A DNA stretch of 61,620 bases from assembly GCA_937898685.1 (NCBI GenBank), contig CALEJT010000052.1, positions 1 to 61,620 on the forward strand, written 5' to 3'. The stretch comes from an uncultured Gammaproteobacteria bacterium. GTDB taxonomy: Bacteria > Pseudomonadota > Gammaproteobacteria > Pseudomonadales > Pseudohongiellaceae. Of this stretch, positions 17,686-26,353 are shown piece by piece. A program made the translations under genes and the position numbers. How positions within the stretch are numbered: the first letter of the stretch is position 1; every line of letters begins with the position of its first letter. A model generated the notes under the pieces. The model was not told where the DNA came from, ran no database searches, and was given only the letters and a program-made list of their open reading frames with translations.

Positions 17686-18440
17686 AACCCCAACCCTGGC
17701 AGCGCCTCTGTGCGCTGCTGCCTTTTTTCTTCCTTCTGCTGCTGCCGGAATTGAGTCTGGCGCAGACGCTGCCCGGCATCACCAGCCAGCCGACGCCGGA
17801 TGGCGGACAAGCCTGGTCGATTCAACTCCAGACTCTGCTTCTGCTCAGCGCCATGGCCTTCCTGCCAGCGGCGCTGCTCATGATGACCAGCTTCACGCGC
17901 ATCGTGATCGTCTTGAGCCTCTTGCGCACGGCGATGGGCACACAGGCCGCTCCACCGAACCAGGTGCTGCTCGGCATCGCGCTGTTTCTCACCTTCTTCG
18001 TGATGGCACCGGTGTTCGACACCATCTACACCACCGCCTGGGTGCCGCTGGCGGAAGACACGATCAGCCTGCAGGAAGCGATCGCACTGGCGAGTGAACC
18101 GCTGCGCGGTTTCATGCTGGCGCAGACGCGCGAATCCGATCTCGCGCTCTTCGCGCAACTGGCGCAGGTCGAGCCGATGGCGGGGCCGGAAGAAGTGCCA
18201 CTGCGCATTCTGATTCCAGCCTTCATCACCAGCGAGTTGAAGACCGCATTCCAGATCGGCTTCATGCTGTTCATTCCCTTCCTCATCATCGACCTCGTGG
18301 TGGCCAGCGTGCTGATGGCGCTCGGCATGATGATGGTGCCGCCGGCGACGATCTCGCTGCCCTTCAAACTCATGTTGTTCGTGCTGGTGGATGGTTGGCA
18401 GTTGCTGATCGGCTCACTGGCACAGAGCTTCGCGCTGTAA
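17682..18440 (+). CDS. fliP: Flagellar export gate protein FliP
   Basis: FliP forms the core of the type III export gate. The 252-residue product has a cleavable signal peptide (about 1-27), then QTLLLLSAMAFLPAALLMMT, FTRIVIVLSLLRTAMGT and the carboxy-terminal ALGMMMVPPATISLPFKLML, which are FliP hallmarks. It starts with GTG at 17682 in a GTGA overlap with the fliO stop. Confidence 0.96.
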   Translation: MKPQPWQRLCALLPFFFLLLLPELSLAQTLPGITSQPTPDGGQAWSIQLQTLLLLSAMAFLPAALLMMTSFTRIVIVLSLLRTAMGTQAAPPNQVLLGIALFLTFFVMAPVFDTIYTTAWVPLAEDTISLQEAIALASEPLRGFMLAQTRESDLALFAQLAQVEPMAGPEEVPLRILIPAFITSELKTAFQIGFMLFIPFLIIDLVVASVLMALGMMMVPPATISLPFKLMLFVLVDGWQLLIGSLAQSFAL

Positions 18441-18461
18441 CCCCGTCGTGGAGGATCGCGC

Positions 18462-18755
18462 ATGACACCCGAAACCATCATGAACCTCGCCTACCAGGGC
18501 ATGCGTGTGACACTGTTTCTCGCCGGTCCGGCGTTGCTCGCCGCACTCTTGATCGGCCTGCTCGTGTCCCTGTTCCAGGCGGCGACGCAGATCAACGAGA
18601 TGACGCTGTCGTTCATCCCGAAGATTCTCGGCGTGTTCGCGGTGTTGGTGCTCACGGGCCCCATGTTGTTGGAACTGATCACGGACTTCACCGCGGAGCT
18701 CCTGCGCAACATCCCGTCCTTGGTGAATGGACTACCGCCTTCGAATACGCCCTAG
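18462..18755 (+). CDS. fliQ: Flagellar export gate protein FliQ
   Basis: FliQ is a two-helix subunit of the export gate. The 97-residue product starts MTPETIMNLAYQGMRVTLFL and contains LVSLFQAATQINEMTLSFIPK, the conserved FliQ core. GGAGGATCGCGC before the ATG serves as ribosome-binding site. Confidence 0.96.
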   Translation: MTPETIMNLAYQGMRVTLFLAGPALLAALLIGLLVSLFQAATQINEMTLSFIPKILGVFAVLVLTGPMLLELITDFTAELLRNIPSLVNGLPPSNTP

Positions 18756-18771
18756 TCCCTGATTCCACGCG

Positions 18772-19557
18772 ATGATCGAGCTCACCTTCGCGCAGCTACA
18801 GACCTGGCTCACGCTGTTTCTGTGGCCCTTCACGCGCATCGCGGCCTTCCTGATGGTCGAGCCCTTTCTCGGCCACTCCAGCACGCCGGCGCCGGTGAAG
18901 ATCGGACTCGCGGCGCTCCTCACCATGGCCGTCAGCAGCAATCTCGCACCACTGCCGCAGGTACCGCTGTGGTCCTGGGCCTCGATCGGCATTTTGGTCG
19001 AACAGGTCCTGATCGGTGCGGCAATGGGGCTCGTGATGCAGATCGTGATGGCAGTGGTACAGGCGGCCGGTGAAGTCATCGGTCTGCAGATGGGGCTGGC
19101 CTTCGCCTCGTTCTTCGCACCGGATGTCGGTGCCAACACCATGATCCTGTCGCGCTTCTTCTACATGATCACGGCGCTGTGCTTTCTCGCCGTCGACGGT
19201 CACCTCTTGTTGATCCAGGTCCTGGCGGCCTCATTCGAAACGCTGCCGATCGCGGCCGGTACGCTCGACACCAGCGGCTTCGCGGTACTGGCGCGCTTCG
19301 GCTCGGTGATTTTCGGCTCGGGACTTCTGCTCGCGTTGCCGCTGGTGGCGGCGCTCTTGGTGATCAACCTGGCGATGGCCATTCTCAACCGCGTGGCGCC
19401 GCAGTTCACCGTGTTCTCGGTGGGCTTTCCGATGTCACTGTTGGCGGGGCTGTTGTTGCTGACGCTGTTGAGCCGGGAACTCTATGGTTTCCTGAGTCAG
19501 CTCTTCATGCTGGGTCTGCAGTTCATGCAGAGCCTGGTGGAGGAATTGGCAGCCTAG
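18772..19557 (+). CDS. fliR: Flagellar export gate protein FliR
   Basis: FliR is the single-copy subunit of the export gate. The 261-residue protein is hydrophobic with several membrane helices and has the motifs FTRIAAFLMVEPFLG, EVIGLQMGLAFASFF and FPMSLLAGLLLLTLL. The ATG at 18772 has no strong ribosome-binding site and may be reached by coupling from fliQ, 16 bp upstream. In many bacteria flhB follows directly. Here the operon stops, and flgL converges from the other side. Confidence 0.95.
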   Translation: MIELTFAQLQTWLTLFLWPFTRIAAFLMVEPFLGHSSTPAPVKIGLAALLTMAVSSNLAPLPQVPLWSWASIGILVEQVLIGAAMGLVMQIVMAVVQAAGEVIGLQMGLAFASFFAPDVGANTMILSRFFYMITALCFLAVDGHLLLIQVLAASFETLPIAAGTLDTSGFAVLARFGSVIFGSGLLLALPLVAALLVINLAMAILNRVAPQFTVFSVGFPMSLLAGLLLLTLLSRELYGFLSQLFMLGLQFMQSLVEELAA

Positions 19558-19564
19558 AAGTGGA

Positions 19565-19582
19565 GAGGTGGTTGCCCACCTC
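19565..19582. terminator. Hairpin between fliR and flgL
   Basis: GAGGTGG and CCACCTC form a perfect 7-bp stem with loop TTGC in the 43-bp gap between two convergent operons. No T-run follows on either strand, so it is a weak or Rho-assisted terminator candidate. Confidence 0.5.
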
Positions 19583-19600
19583 CCCGTGCCAGGAGAAACC

Positions 19601-20815
19601 TCAGAGGAGGCGGAATAGCGACATCGAACTGATGTCGACGAAGGATTTCTGCGCCGCTTCCAAACCGACCTGGCGCAGCATGTAGCTCGAAACCGCCTGG
19701 ACGTAGTCGAGGTCGACGAGCCCACTGAGGGTTTGCGAATAGCTCAGATTGCGCGCATCGGCGACGAGATCGAGCGTGTCGAGTTCGTTCAGACGCGCAC
19801 CCACCGACGCACGCACGATCAGCACGTTGTCGAGGCTGTTGTCGAACTCGCGCAGCACGGTGTTCAAGGTGTTCGACAGACGCGCCTTGCTGGTGGCGTC
19901 GTCGGCCGGCGTTTCCAGCGCGGCGATGGCCTTGGCGAAGGTCTGGAACAGATCCGCATTCATGTCGGTGCCGGGGCCCATGCGCAGCGAATCACCGTCC
20001 GCCGGTGTGCCCTCGAGCTTCAGACTGAGACCACCGACGTTGAGCGTCATGCCGGAAGCGTAGGGCTGATCGGCGACATGGACGTTGCCATCGGTGTCGA
20101 CCACGCTGTAACGCAGCTGACCACTGCCATCGTCACTGAAGGTGACGTCGAAGGTGGCGCCGTAACCGGTGGCATTGGTGTCCACCACCTGCGGGCCCGT
20201 GAAGCGCACGCTGCCGGTGTTGCCAGCGTCGGCTTCGGCGACATAACCACGGCTGTGCGTGGACAAGAAGATGGTGGCGCCACTGTCGGACATCGGAATC
20301 AGGCGCGATGCATCGACGCGTTGTTCACGTGCGGAATCGCTGCCGACGAACATCACGTTGCCATCGGCGTCCTTGATGAAGGGAGGACTGCCGTCTTCAT
20401 AACCACCGAAAAGATAACGGCCATTGCCATCGGAAGTGTTGGCCTGCCCCAGGACGCTTTCGAAGATGCCGCGCAGTTCGCTGGCGACGGAAGCGCGGTC
20501 GGCATCGCTCAAGCTGCCGTTCGAGGCCTGCAACACCAAGGTGCGCGCGCGCGTGATGGCATCGCCGACGCTCTGCAGCACGCTCTCTTCCTGCGACAGT
20601 GCATTGCGCACACCGATACGCGCTTCCTGATACTGCTGCACCAGGGCCTTGGCCTGGCCGACGCCCAGTGCCTGCGCCGCGGCCTTCGGATCGTCGGAGG
20701 GACGTACCACCTTCTTGCCGGCGGCGAGCTGTTGTCCGGTTTCGATGAAGTCCACCTGACGGCGGCTCAACGAGGACACGCTTTGGTTGTAGATGGTCAG
20801 AGTGCTGACGCGCAT
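19601..20815 (-). CDS. flgL: Flagellar hook-filament junction protein FlgL
   Basis: FlgL (HAP3) joins hook to filament. The 404-residue product has the flagellin-like ends, MRVSTLTIYNQSVSSLSRRQ with GKKVVRPSDDP at the start and a helical carboxy end YVQAVSSYMLRQVGLEAAQKS. GGGAG lies before the ATG at 20815. It is the last gene of the flgB-L series, 24 bp after flgK. Confidence 0.95.
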   Translation of the reverse strand: MRVSTLTIYNQSVSSLSRRQVDFIETGQQLAAGKKVVRPSDDPKAAAQALGVGQAKALVQQYQEARIGVRNALSQEESVLQSVGDAITRARTLVLQASNGSLSDADRASVASELRGIFESVLGQANTSDGNGRYLFGGYEDGSPPFIKDADGNVMFVGSDSAREQRVDASRLIPMSDSGATIFLSTHSRGYVAEADAGNTGSVRFTGPQVVDTNATGYGATFDVTFSDDGSGQLRYSVVDTDGNVHVADQPYASGMTLNVGGLSLKLEGTPADGDSLRMGPGTDMNADLFQTFAKAIAALETPADDATSKARLSNTLNTVLREFDNSLDNVLIVRASVGARLNELDTLDLVADARNLSYSQTLSGLVDLDYVQAVSSYMLRQVGLEAAQKSFVDISSMSLFRLL

Positions 20816-20839
20816 GAATGACTCCCGGTTGTACTAGCT

Positions 20840-22465
20840 TCAGGCACGCATGTTGAGGATGACGTCGAGCAGCATGCCGCCGGTCTCGATCAGCTTGGCG
20901 TTGGCCTGGTAATACTGCTGATAGCGCAGGATGTTGATCGCCTCTTCGTCGAGATTCACACCCGATTCCGCCTGCTGCATGGCGTGAATCTGTTCGGTCA
21001 GTGCTTCCTGCGCCTTGAGGTTGATCTGCACCACGTTGGCACGGTTGCCGACGTCGTTGACCAGACGCATGTAACCCTGCGTCAGCGTGAAGCGGCCACC
21101 GAAGATGTGCTGGTTCTGCAGGTCGAGCAGCGCCAGCGCGTTGCGGTTGTCACCGTCGGCGCCAGCCTGAGATGCAGCGATCTGCGCCGGGTCGTGGATC
21201 AGGTTGGTGAAGGCTTCGGCGGCACGGCGCGTGGGCTGCAGGTTGAAACGATCACCGTCTTGCAGTAGCGCGGGATCATCGATGGTCAGCACGAGACCAT
21301 CGAAGCGCAGTTCGTTGCCGTCGAGCGTAACGCTGAAGCTGCCACCGCCATCGCGACGTACCACTTCGAACTCTCCGTTCGCAGCGTCGGTGACGCGCAG
21401 ATCGTAGTCACTGCCGGTGAGTCCTTGTGGGCTCGTGGCAGTATCGAAGGCGGCGCTGAGTACGGCACTGCCCGCGTTGCTGCGATGACTGAACAGCACC
21501 GGTTGATTGAACGAGAACATGTCCTGGCCGTTGGCACCGCTCAGATCGACGCCGGCAGCGTGCTGCGCGTTGTAGGCGAGCGCCAGGGTCACGGCAAGCT
21601 GACCGAGCTGGTTCTGCGCCTTGTCGAGCGTTTCGCTGCGGAAGGCCAACAGACCACCGACGGCGCCACCGCGGAAGGTGGTCTCGCTCAGTTCACGCGC
21701 ATTGCCGGCGGAATCCTTGTAGCCCACCACGACGCGCGAGGAATCGTAGGACGAGGTCATGGTGGTGAGTGCATAGCTGCGATGACCGCTCACGAGCGGC
21801 TGACCGTTGCCGATGGTCAGGTTGTAGCTGCCACCGTCCTGGACGTGCACCTGCACGTCGATGTGGCTGCTGAGTTGGTTCACCAGGTGATCGCGCTCGT
21901 TCAGCAGTGCATTCGGCACACCGCTGCTGCGGCCGCGGCTGGTGGCGATTTCTTCGTTGAGCTTGGCGATCTGCGAGGCGAGCGTGTTGATCTCTTCCAC
22001 TTCGCTGCGCAGTTGCGCAGCCACGCCGTCCTGCATTTCGCTCAGATAACCGGCAAGCGAACGGAACTGGGCGCTCAGCGTATCGGCGGTACCGATCACA
22101 CCCTGACGTGCGGCGGAGTCGGCAGGCGTGCCGGCCAGTTGCTGCAAGGCCGCAAAGAATTTCTGCATCATCGGCGCGAGGCCGGCATCGCTGTCGGCGA
22201 GCAGGTTGTCGATCTGGCTGATCTCGCTTTCGTAACGGGCGAGATAACCGGTATCGGTGGTCGCGCTGTTGAGCTGGCTGGCGACGAAGTGGTTGAACTG
22301 ACGTTCCACGTCGGTGACGACCACGCCGCCAGAGGCGCGCTGACTCAGCACGGTGATCTCGCGGTTGTAACCGGGGGTGTAGACGTTGCTGACGTTGTTG
22401 CTGGTGGTCTTCAGTGCCACCTGAGCGGCATTGAGCCCGCTCATGCCGATGGAAAAGATGCTCAC
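20840..22465 (-). CDS. flgK: Flagellar hook-associated protein FlgK
   Basis: FlgK (HAP1) is the first hook-filament junction protein. The 541-residue product starts MSIFSIGMSGLNAAQVALK and contains NNVSNVYTPGYNRE, the rod/hook signature, and ends with the conserved NLDEEAINILRYQQYYQANA. It starts with GTG at 22465 behind AGGAGAG, and no ATG fits better. Confidence 0.96.
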   Translation of the reverse strand: MSIFSIGMSGLNAAQVALKTTSNNVSNVYTPGYNREITVLSQRASGGVVVTDVERQFNHFVASQLNSATTDTGYLARYESEISQIDNLLADSDAGLAPMMQKFFAALQQLAGTPADSAARQGVIGTADTLSAQFRSLAGYLSEMQDGVAAQLRSEVEEINTLASQIAKLNEEIATSRGRSSGVPNALLNERDHLVNQLSSHIDVQVHVQDGGSYNLTIGNGQPLVSGHRSYALTTMTSSYDSSRVVVGYKDSAGNARELSETTFRGGAVGGLLAFRSETLDKAQNQLGQLAVTLALAYNAQHAAGVDLSGANGQDMFSFNQPVLFSHRSNAGSAVLSAAFDTATSPQGLTGSDYDLRVTDAANGEFEVVRRDGGGSFSVTLDGNELRFDGLVLTIDDPALLQDGDRFNLQPTRRAAEAFTNLIHDPAQIAASQAGADGDNRNALALLDLQNQHIFGGRFTLTQGYMRLVNDVGNRANVVQINLKAQEALTEQIHAMQQAESGVNLDEEAINILRYQQYYQANAKLIETGGMLLDVILNMRA

Positions 22466-22501
22466 GGTCTAGCTCTCCTGCTTTACCTCTTCTCTATCGG
22501 C

Positions 22502-22861
22502 TCACTCGAGGCGCGCTTGAGAAGAACTTGTGTCCTGGGACGGAGAAATCTCTTGAGTGCGCAGTTCGCGCGAGAGCTGTGCGGTGAGCATGTCGGCGAG
22601 GCCGAAACCGCGACCCGATAGTTGCTTGGCCCACTGCTGATCGAGCAATTCCTGATAGAGCTTGCCGGTGCTGGAAGACTCGAGCCCGCCTTCAGGTACG
22701 GTGGCGCGCATGGCCTTCAGCATCATCTGCAGGAACAGCGCTTCGAATTCCTTCGCCGCGCCCTGCAGCGCCTGTTGCGGATCTTCGTTGGCCTTGGCCT
22801 TCAGGCTCTGCAGACCTTGCAGATCGAATGCGGTGATGGCGCCTGTTTCGATACCGGACAT
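22502..22861 (-). CDS. flgJ: Rod-binding protein FlgJ, single-domain form
   Basis: FlgJ caps the growing rod. In enterobacteria it has an amino-terminal rod-binding domain and a carboxy-terminal muramidase that opens the cell wall. This product has 119 residues and contains only the rod-binding part, with EFEALFLQMMLKAMRA and LLDQQWAKQLSGRGFGLADML. No glucosaminidase domain follows, since a stop is reached and flgK starts 36 bp later. The muramidase must be supplied by another protein. AGGGAA precedes the ATG. Confidence 0.92.
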   Translation of the reverse strand: MSGIETGAITAFDLQGLQSLKAKANEDPQQALQGAAKEFEALFLQMMLKAMRATVPEGGLESSSTGKLYQELLDQQWAKQLSGRGFGLADMLTAQLSRELRTQEISPSQDTSSSQARLE

Positions 22862-22903
22862 GCTTGTTCCCTTGAACTCAATTGCTCTGGTTTCTGGCCG
22901 GGC

Positions 22904-24007
22904 TTAGAGAATCTCCAACTCCGCTCGCAGCGCCCCTGCGGCACGCAGGGCTTCGAGGATGGCCATCAGATCCTGCGGTGTGGCACCGAGCGCGTTGAGC
23001 GCATTGACCACCTGCTGCAGATCCGCGCCTTCCACCATGTGGAGCGTGCCTTCACCTTGTTCGATGGTGATGTCGGCTTCCGGTGTGATCACGGTTTCGC
23101 CGCGGCTGAAGGGCGGCGGTTGGTTCACACGCAGGCGGCTGTCGATGACGATCGACAGACTGCCGTGCGCCACCGCCGCGGGATAGAGCGTGACGCGACT
23201 GGTCAGCACGATGGAACCCGTGCGCGAATTGATCACGACCTTGGCCGGCGGCTCGGCCGGCGTGATCTCGAGGTTTTCCACCTGCGCCATGAAGTTGACG
23301 AGGGCATCGCGACCTATCGGAGCACTCAACAGGATCACACTGCCATCGAGCGCACGCGCGGTTCCGGCACCGAAGGTTTGATTGATGACGCTGGCAGCGC
23401 GCTGTGCGGTGGTGAAGCTGGCCTGACGCAACATGAGTTCGAGCGGGCCCTCGTCGAGATTCAAGGGCACGGAACGTTCGACCAGAGCGCCACCGCTGAT
23501 GCGGCCACCGGCCTGTTGATTGATCTGCACGTTGCTGCCGGCCGCCTGCGCCGAAGCACCGCCGACGAAGAGATTACCTTGGGCGAGCGCGTAGACTTCG
23601 CCGTCGGCGCCACGCAGCGGGGTCATCAACAGTGTGCCGCCACGCAGACTGCGCGCGTTGCCGATGGAAGAGACCACGACGTCGATGCGCTGACCGGGGC
23701 GAGCAAAGGGCGGCAGATCTGCCGTGACCACCACCGCCGCCACGTTGCGCAGTTGCATGTTCACACCGGGAGGCACGGTGACGCCGAGTTGCGAGAGCAT
23801 GTTGGTGAGACTCTGCGAAGTGAAGGGTGCCTGCATCACCTGGTCGCCCGTGCCATCGAGACCGACCACCAGGCCATAGCCGAGCAGCTGGTTGTCACGC
23901 ACGCCGGAGAAGTCCGCGATTTCACCGAGGCGCTCGGCACGCACTTCCTGCGCCGCCACCGTGGCAACGAGCAGGAGCGAGAACAGCAGCCACCAACGTT
24001 TCAGCAT
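22904..24007 (-). CDS. flgI: Flagellar P-ring protein FlgI
   Basis: FlgI forms the P ring in the peptidoglycan layer. The 367-residue product has a signal peptide (about 1-24, cleaved near VRA-ERLGEI) and the conserved LLGYGLVVGLDGTGD, NMLSQLGVTVPP and NALGATPQDLMAILEALRAAG. GAGGGAGCAAAG precedes the ATG at 24007. Confidence 0.97.
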   Translation of the reverse strand: MLKRWWLLFSLLLVATVAAQEVRAERLGEIADFSGVRDNQLLGYGLVVGLDGTGDQVMQAPFTSQSLTNMLSQLGVTVPPGVNMQLRNVAAVVVTADLPPFARPGQRIDVVVSSIGNARSLRGGTLLMTPLRGADGEVYALAQGNLFVGGASAQAAGSNVQINQQAGGRISGGALVERSVPLNLDEGPLELMLRQASFTTAQRAASVINQTFGAGTARALDGSVILLSAPIGRDALVNFMAQVENLEITPAEPPAKVVINSRTGSIVLTSRVTLYPAAVAHGSLSIVIDSRLRVNQPPPFSRGETVITPEADITIEQGEGTLHMVEGADLQQVVNALNALGATPQDLMAILEALRAAGALRAELEIL

Positions 24008-24022
24008 CTTTGCTCCCTCTGC

Positions 24023-24724
24023 TTACAGCGGCGACACGGTGAGGAAGAAGCGTTGCAGCCAACCCATGCGCTGTGCCTCGTCGATGTAGCCGTTGCCCGT
24101 GTATTCGATACGGGCGTCCGCCACTTCGGTGGAAGGCACGGTGTTGCGCACGCTCACGGCGCGTGGCTGCACGGTGCCGGAGAAACGGATGAACTCCGTG
24201 CCGCGATTGATCGTGATCTGCTTTTCGCCGGCGACGCGCAGGTTGCCGTTGGGCAAGACTTCCTGCACGGTGACGGTGATGGTGCCGGTGAAGGTATTGT
24301 TCGCGCGGGATCCGCCGCCACCGGTGAAGGTGTTTTCGCCGGAAAAGTCGAAGCCGTACTTGGCGAGTTCTTCCAGCACGTCCGGCAACTGTTCGAAGCT
24401 CAACGTGGCATTGCCACCGCGCTGCGTGTTGCTCGCAGCGGTCTTGCTGGCACTGACCTGCTCGTTGAGCACGATGGTGATGATGTCGCCGACACGACGT
24501 GGACGACGATCCTCGAACAACGGCGCGAAGCCGCGACGTTCCTGATAGATGGAACCGTTGGCCAAGGGCGGAGGCGGCACCGGCGGTGCGGTGAGGAGCG
24601 GTTCCTGCTCCGTCTGTCCCGGCAGGATCGAGTCGGGCAATACCGAACACGCCGAGCCCAGCAGCACGAAGGCCGGCACGAGCACGGCGCGAGCCGCAGC
24701 AAGAACCCAACTTCCTCCACGCAT
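24023..24724 (-). CDS. flgH: Flagellar L-ring lipoprotein FlgH
   Basis: FlgH forms the outer-membrane L ring. The 233-residue product has a lipoprotein-like signal ending LLGSAC, then GSIYQERRGFAPLFEDRRPR, VGDIITIVLNEQVSASK and the FlgH core with FSGENTFTGGGG. The residue three before the cysteine is Gly, not Leu, so the lipobox is not canonical. AGGAG lies before the ATG at 24724. Confidence 0.95.
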   Translation of the reverse strand: MRGGSWVLAAARAVLVPAFVLLGSACSVLPDSILPGQTEQEPLLTAPPVPPPPLANGSIYQERRGFAPLFEDRRPRRVGDIITIVLNEQVSASKTAASNTQRGGNATLSFEQLPDVLEELAKYGFDFSGENTFTGGGGSRANNTFTGTITVTVQEVLPNGNLRVAGEKQITINRGTEFIRFSGTVQPRAVSVRNTVPSTEVADARIEYTGNGYIDEAQRMGWLQRFFLTVSPL

Positions 24725-24734
24725 GGCGCGCTCC

Positions 24735-25517
24735 TTACAACTGACCGAGACGTGCCAGCATTTCGTCGCTGGTCTGCACGGCGCGGCTGTTGATCTCGTA
24801 GGCGCGCTGGATCTGAATCATGTTCACCATCTCCTCCACCACGTTGACGTTGGAGGTTTCGACATAACCCTGATAGAGACCACCGGCACCGTTCATGAGC
24901 GGCAGGCTTTCCATGCGCGGCCCGGAGGCGGTGGTTTCGACGTAGAGATTCTGACCGATCGATTCGAGCCCGGCCGGATTCACGAACAGCGACAGCGTGA
25001 TCTGGCCGATCTGCTGACTCTGGGTGTTGCCGGGTTCGGTGATGGAGACGATGCCATCCTGACTGACGCTGATGCTCATCGCGTTGGACGGAATCATCAG
25101 CGAAGGTTCGAGCGGATAGCCTCCGGCGGTGACGACCTGACCGTTCTGGTCCACCTGGAAGCTGCCGTCGCGCGTATAGGCGAGCGTGCCGTCCGGCAGC
25201 AGCACCTGGAAGAATCCATTGCCGTTGATGGCGAGGTCGCGCGAGTTGTTGGTCTGCTGCAGGTTGCCCTGCGTGTGCAGACGCTCGGTGGCGACGGGAC
25301 GCACACCGGTACCGATCTGCAGGCCCGAGGGCAGGTTGCCCTGTGCCGAGGCATTGGCACCGGGCTGACGCAGGTTCTGATACAGCAGATCCTCGAAGAT
25401 CGCGCGCGAACGCTTGAAGCCCGTGGTGCCCACGTTGGCCAGGTTGTTGGTGATCACGTCCATCTGCGTCTGTTGCGCTTCGAGGCCGGTTTTTGCGGTC
25501 CACAGGGATCTGATCAT
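24735..25517 (-). CDS. flgG: Flagellar distal rod protein FlgG
   Basis: FlgG builds the distal rod. The 260-residue product begins MIRSLWTAKTGLEAQQTQMD, has NNLANVGTTGFKRSRA, the FlgG-specific LPSGLQIGTGVRPVAT and the carboxy motif ETSNVNVVEEMVNMIQIQRA. All are hallmarks of FlgG rather than FlgF or FlgE. AGGACC lies before the ATG. Confidence 0.97.
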   Translation of the reverse strand: MIRSLWTAKTGLEAQQTQMDVITNNLANVGTTGFKRSRAIFEDLLYQNLRQPGANASAQGNLPSGLQIGTGVRPVATERLHTQGNLQQTNNSRDLAINGNGFFQVLLPDGTLAYTRDGSFQVDQNGQVVTAGGYPLEPSLMIPSNAMSISVSQDGIVSITEPGNTQSQQIGQITLSLFVNPAGLESIGQNLYVETTASGPRMESLPLMNGAGGLYQGYVETSNVNVVEEMVNMIQIQRAYEINSRAVQTSDEMLARLGQL

Positions 25518-25550
25518 GGCGTTGGTCCTATTCGTCGTTCAGTCAAAGGC

Positions 25551-26306
25551 TCAGCCGCGGCCGAGCAGGGAATTGGCACGTTGGGCGTTTTCGTCGGCGC
25601 GATCGATCACGCTCATCTGCAGTTCATAGCGCCGCGCGACGTCGATCATGGCGACCATGGCTTCGAGCGCACTGACGTTGCTGCCTTCGAGTACGCCGGT
25701 CTGCACGCGCACGGTGTCGTCCTGCGGCAAGGCTGCGACGTTGCCTTCCGCATTCGGCGCCGGACGAAACAGACCATCGTCACCACGCAGCAGTTGCTCC
25801 GGCTCCGCCTTCACCAGCTTGAGTTGACCGAGTGGCGACAGCGCATTGGGGTTCTCGCCGAGGCCGATGGTGCTGAGTACGCCGTCGTTGCCGATGAAGA
25901 GTTCGGCGCCGAGCGGCACTACCAGAGGACCATCGATGCCGAGCACCGGGCGGCCGGCACTGGTCAGCACACCGTTGCCATCGATCTGCAGATCACCGCG
26001 ACGCGTATAGGCTTCGCCACCGTCGACTGTCTGCACGGCCAGCCAGGCACCTTCGGACAGCGCGATGTCGAGATCGCGACCGGTGCTCTCGAGCGGGCCG
26101 ATGCTGAAGTTGCTGAGCGGCGTGCTGGCAACGCTGGAAACACGTGTACCGAGAGCGTCGTCCTGAGAAACGGGCACGGCGCGCATCGCACTCAACTGCG
26201 CACGAAAGCCGCTGGTGGCGACGTTCGCGAGGTTGTTGCTGATCACGGCCTGCTCATCGAGGCTCTGCTTGGCGCCACTCATGGCGGTGAAGACGATGCG
26301 ATCCAC
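25551..26306 (-). CDS. flgF: Flagellar proximal rod protein FlgF
   Basis: FlgF is a proximal rod subunit. The 251-residue product starts MDRIVFTAMSGAKQSLDEQA, has NNLANVATSGFRAQLSAMRA and ends with the rod motif EGSNVSALEAMVAMIDVARR. It starts with GTG at 26306 behind AAGGTAGG. Confidence 0.95.
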   Translation of the reverse strand: MDRIVFTAMSGAKQSLDEQAVISNNLANVATSGFRAQLSAMRAVPVSQDDALGTRVSSVASTPLSNFSIGPLESTGRDLDIALSEGAWLAVQTVDGGEAYTRRGDLQIDGNGVLTSAGRPVLGIDGPLVVPLGAELFIGNDGVLSTIGLGENPNALSPLGQLKLVKAEPEQLLRGDDGLFRPAPNAEGNVAALPQDDTVRVQTGVLEGSNVSALEAMVAMIDVARRYELQMSVIDRADENAQRANSLLGRG

Positions 26307-26353
26307 GCTGACCTACCTTCGTTCGTTAACCGATACGCGCTGAGCGATGAGTC

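Noticed and set aside
22622..24793. A 723-codon open frame opposite flgJ, flgI and flgH
   Set aside because: All three genes on the other strand are certain, and the frame is rich in His and Arg as usual for a shadow frame.
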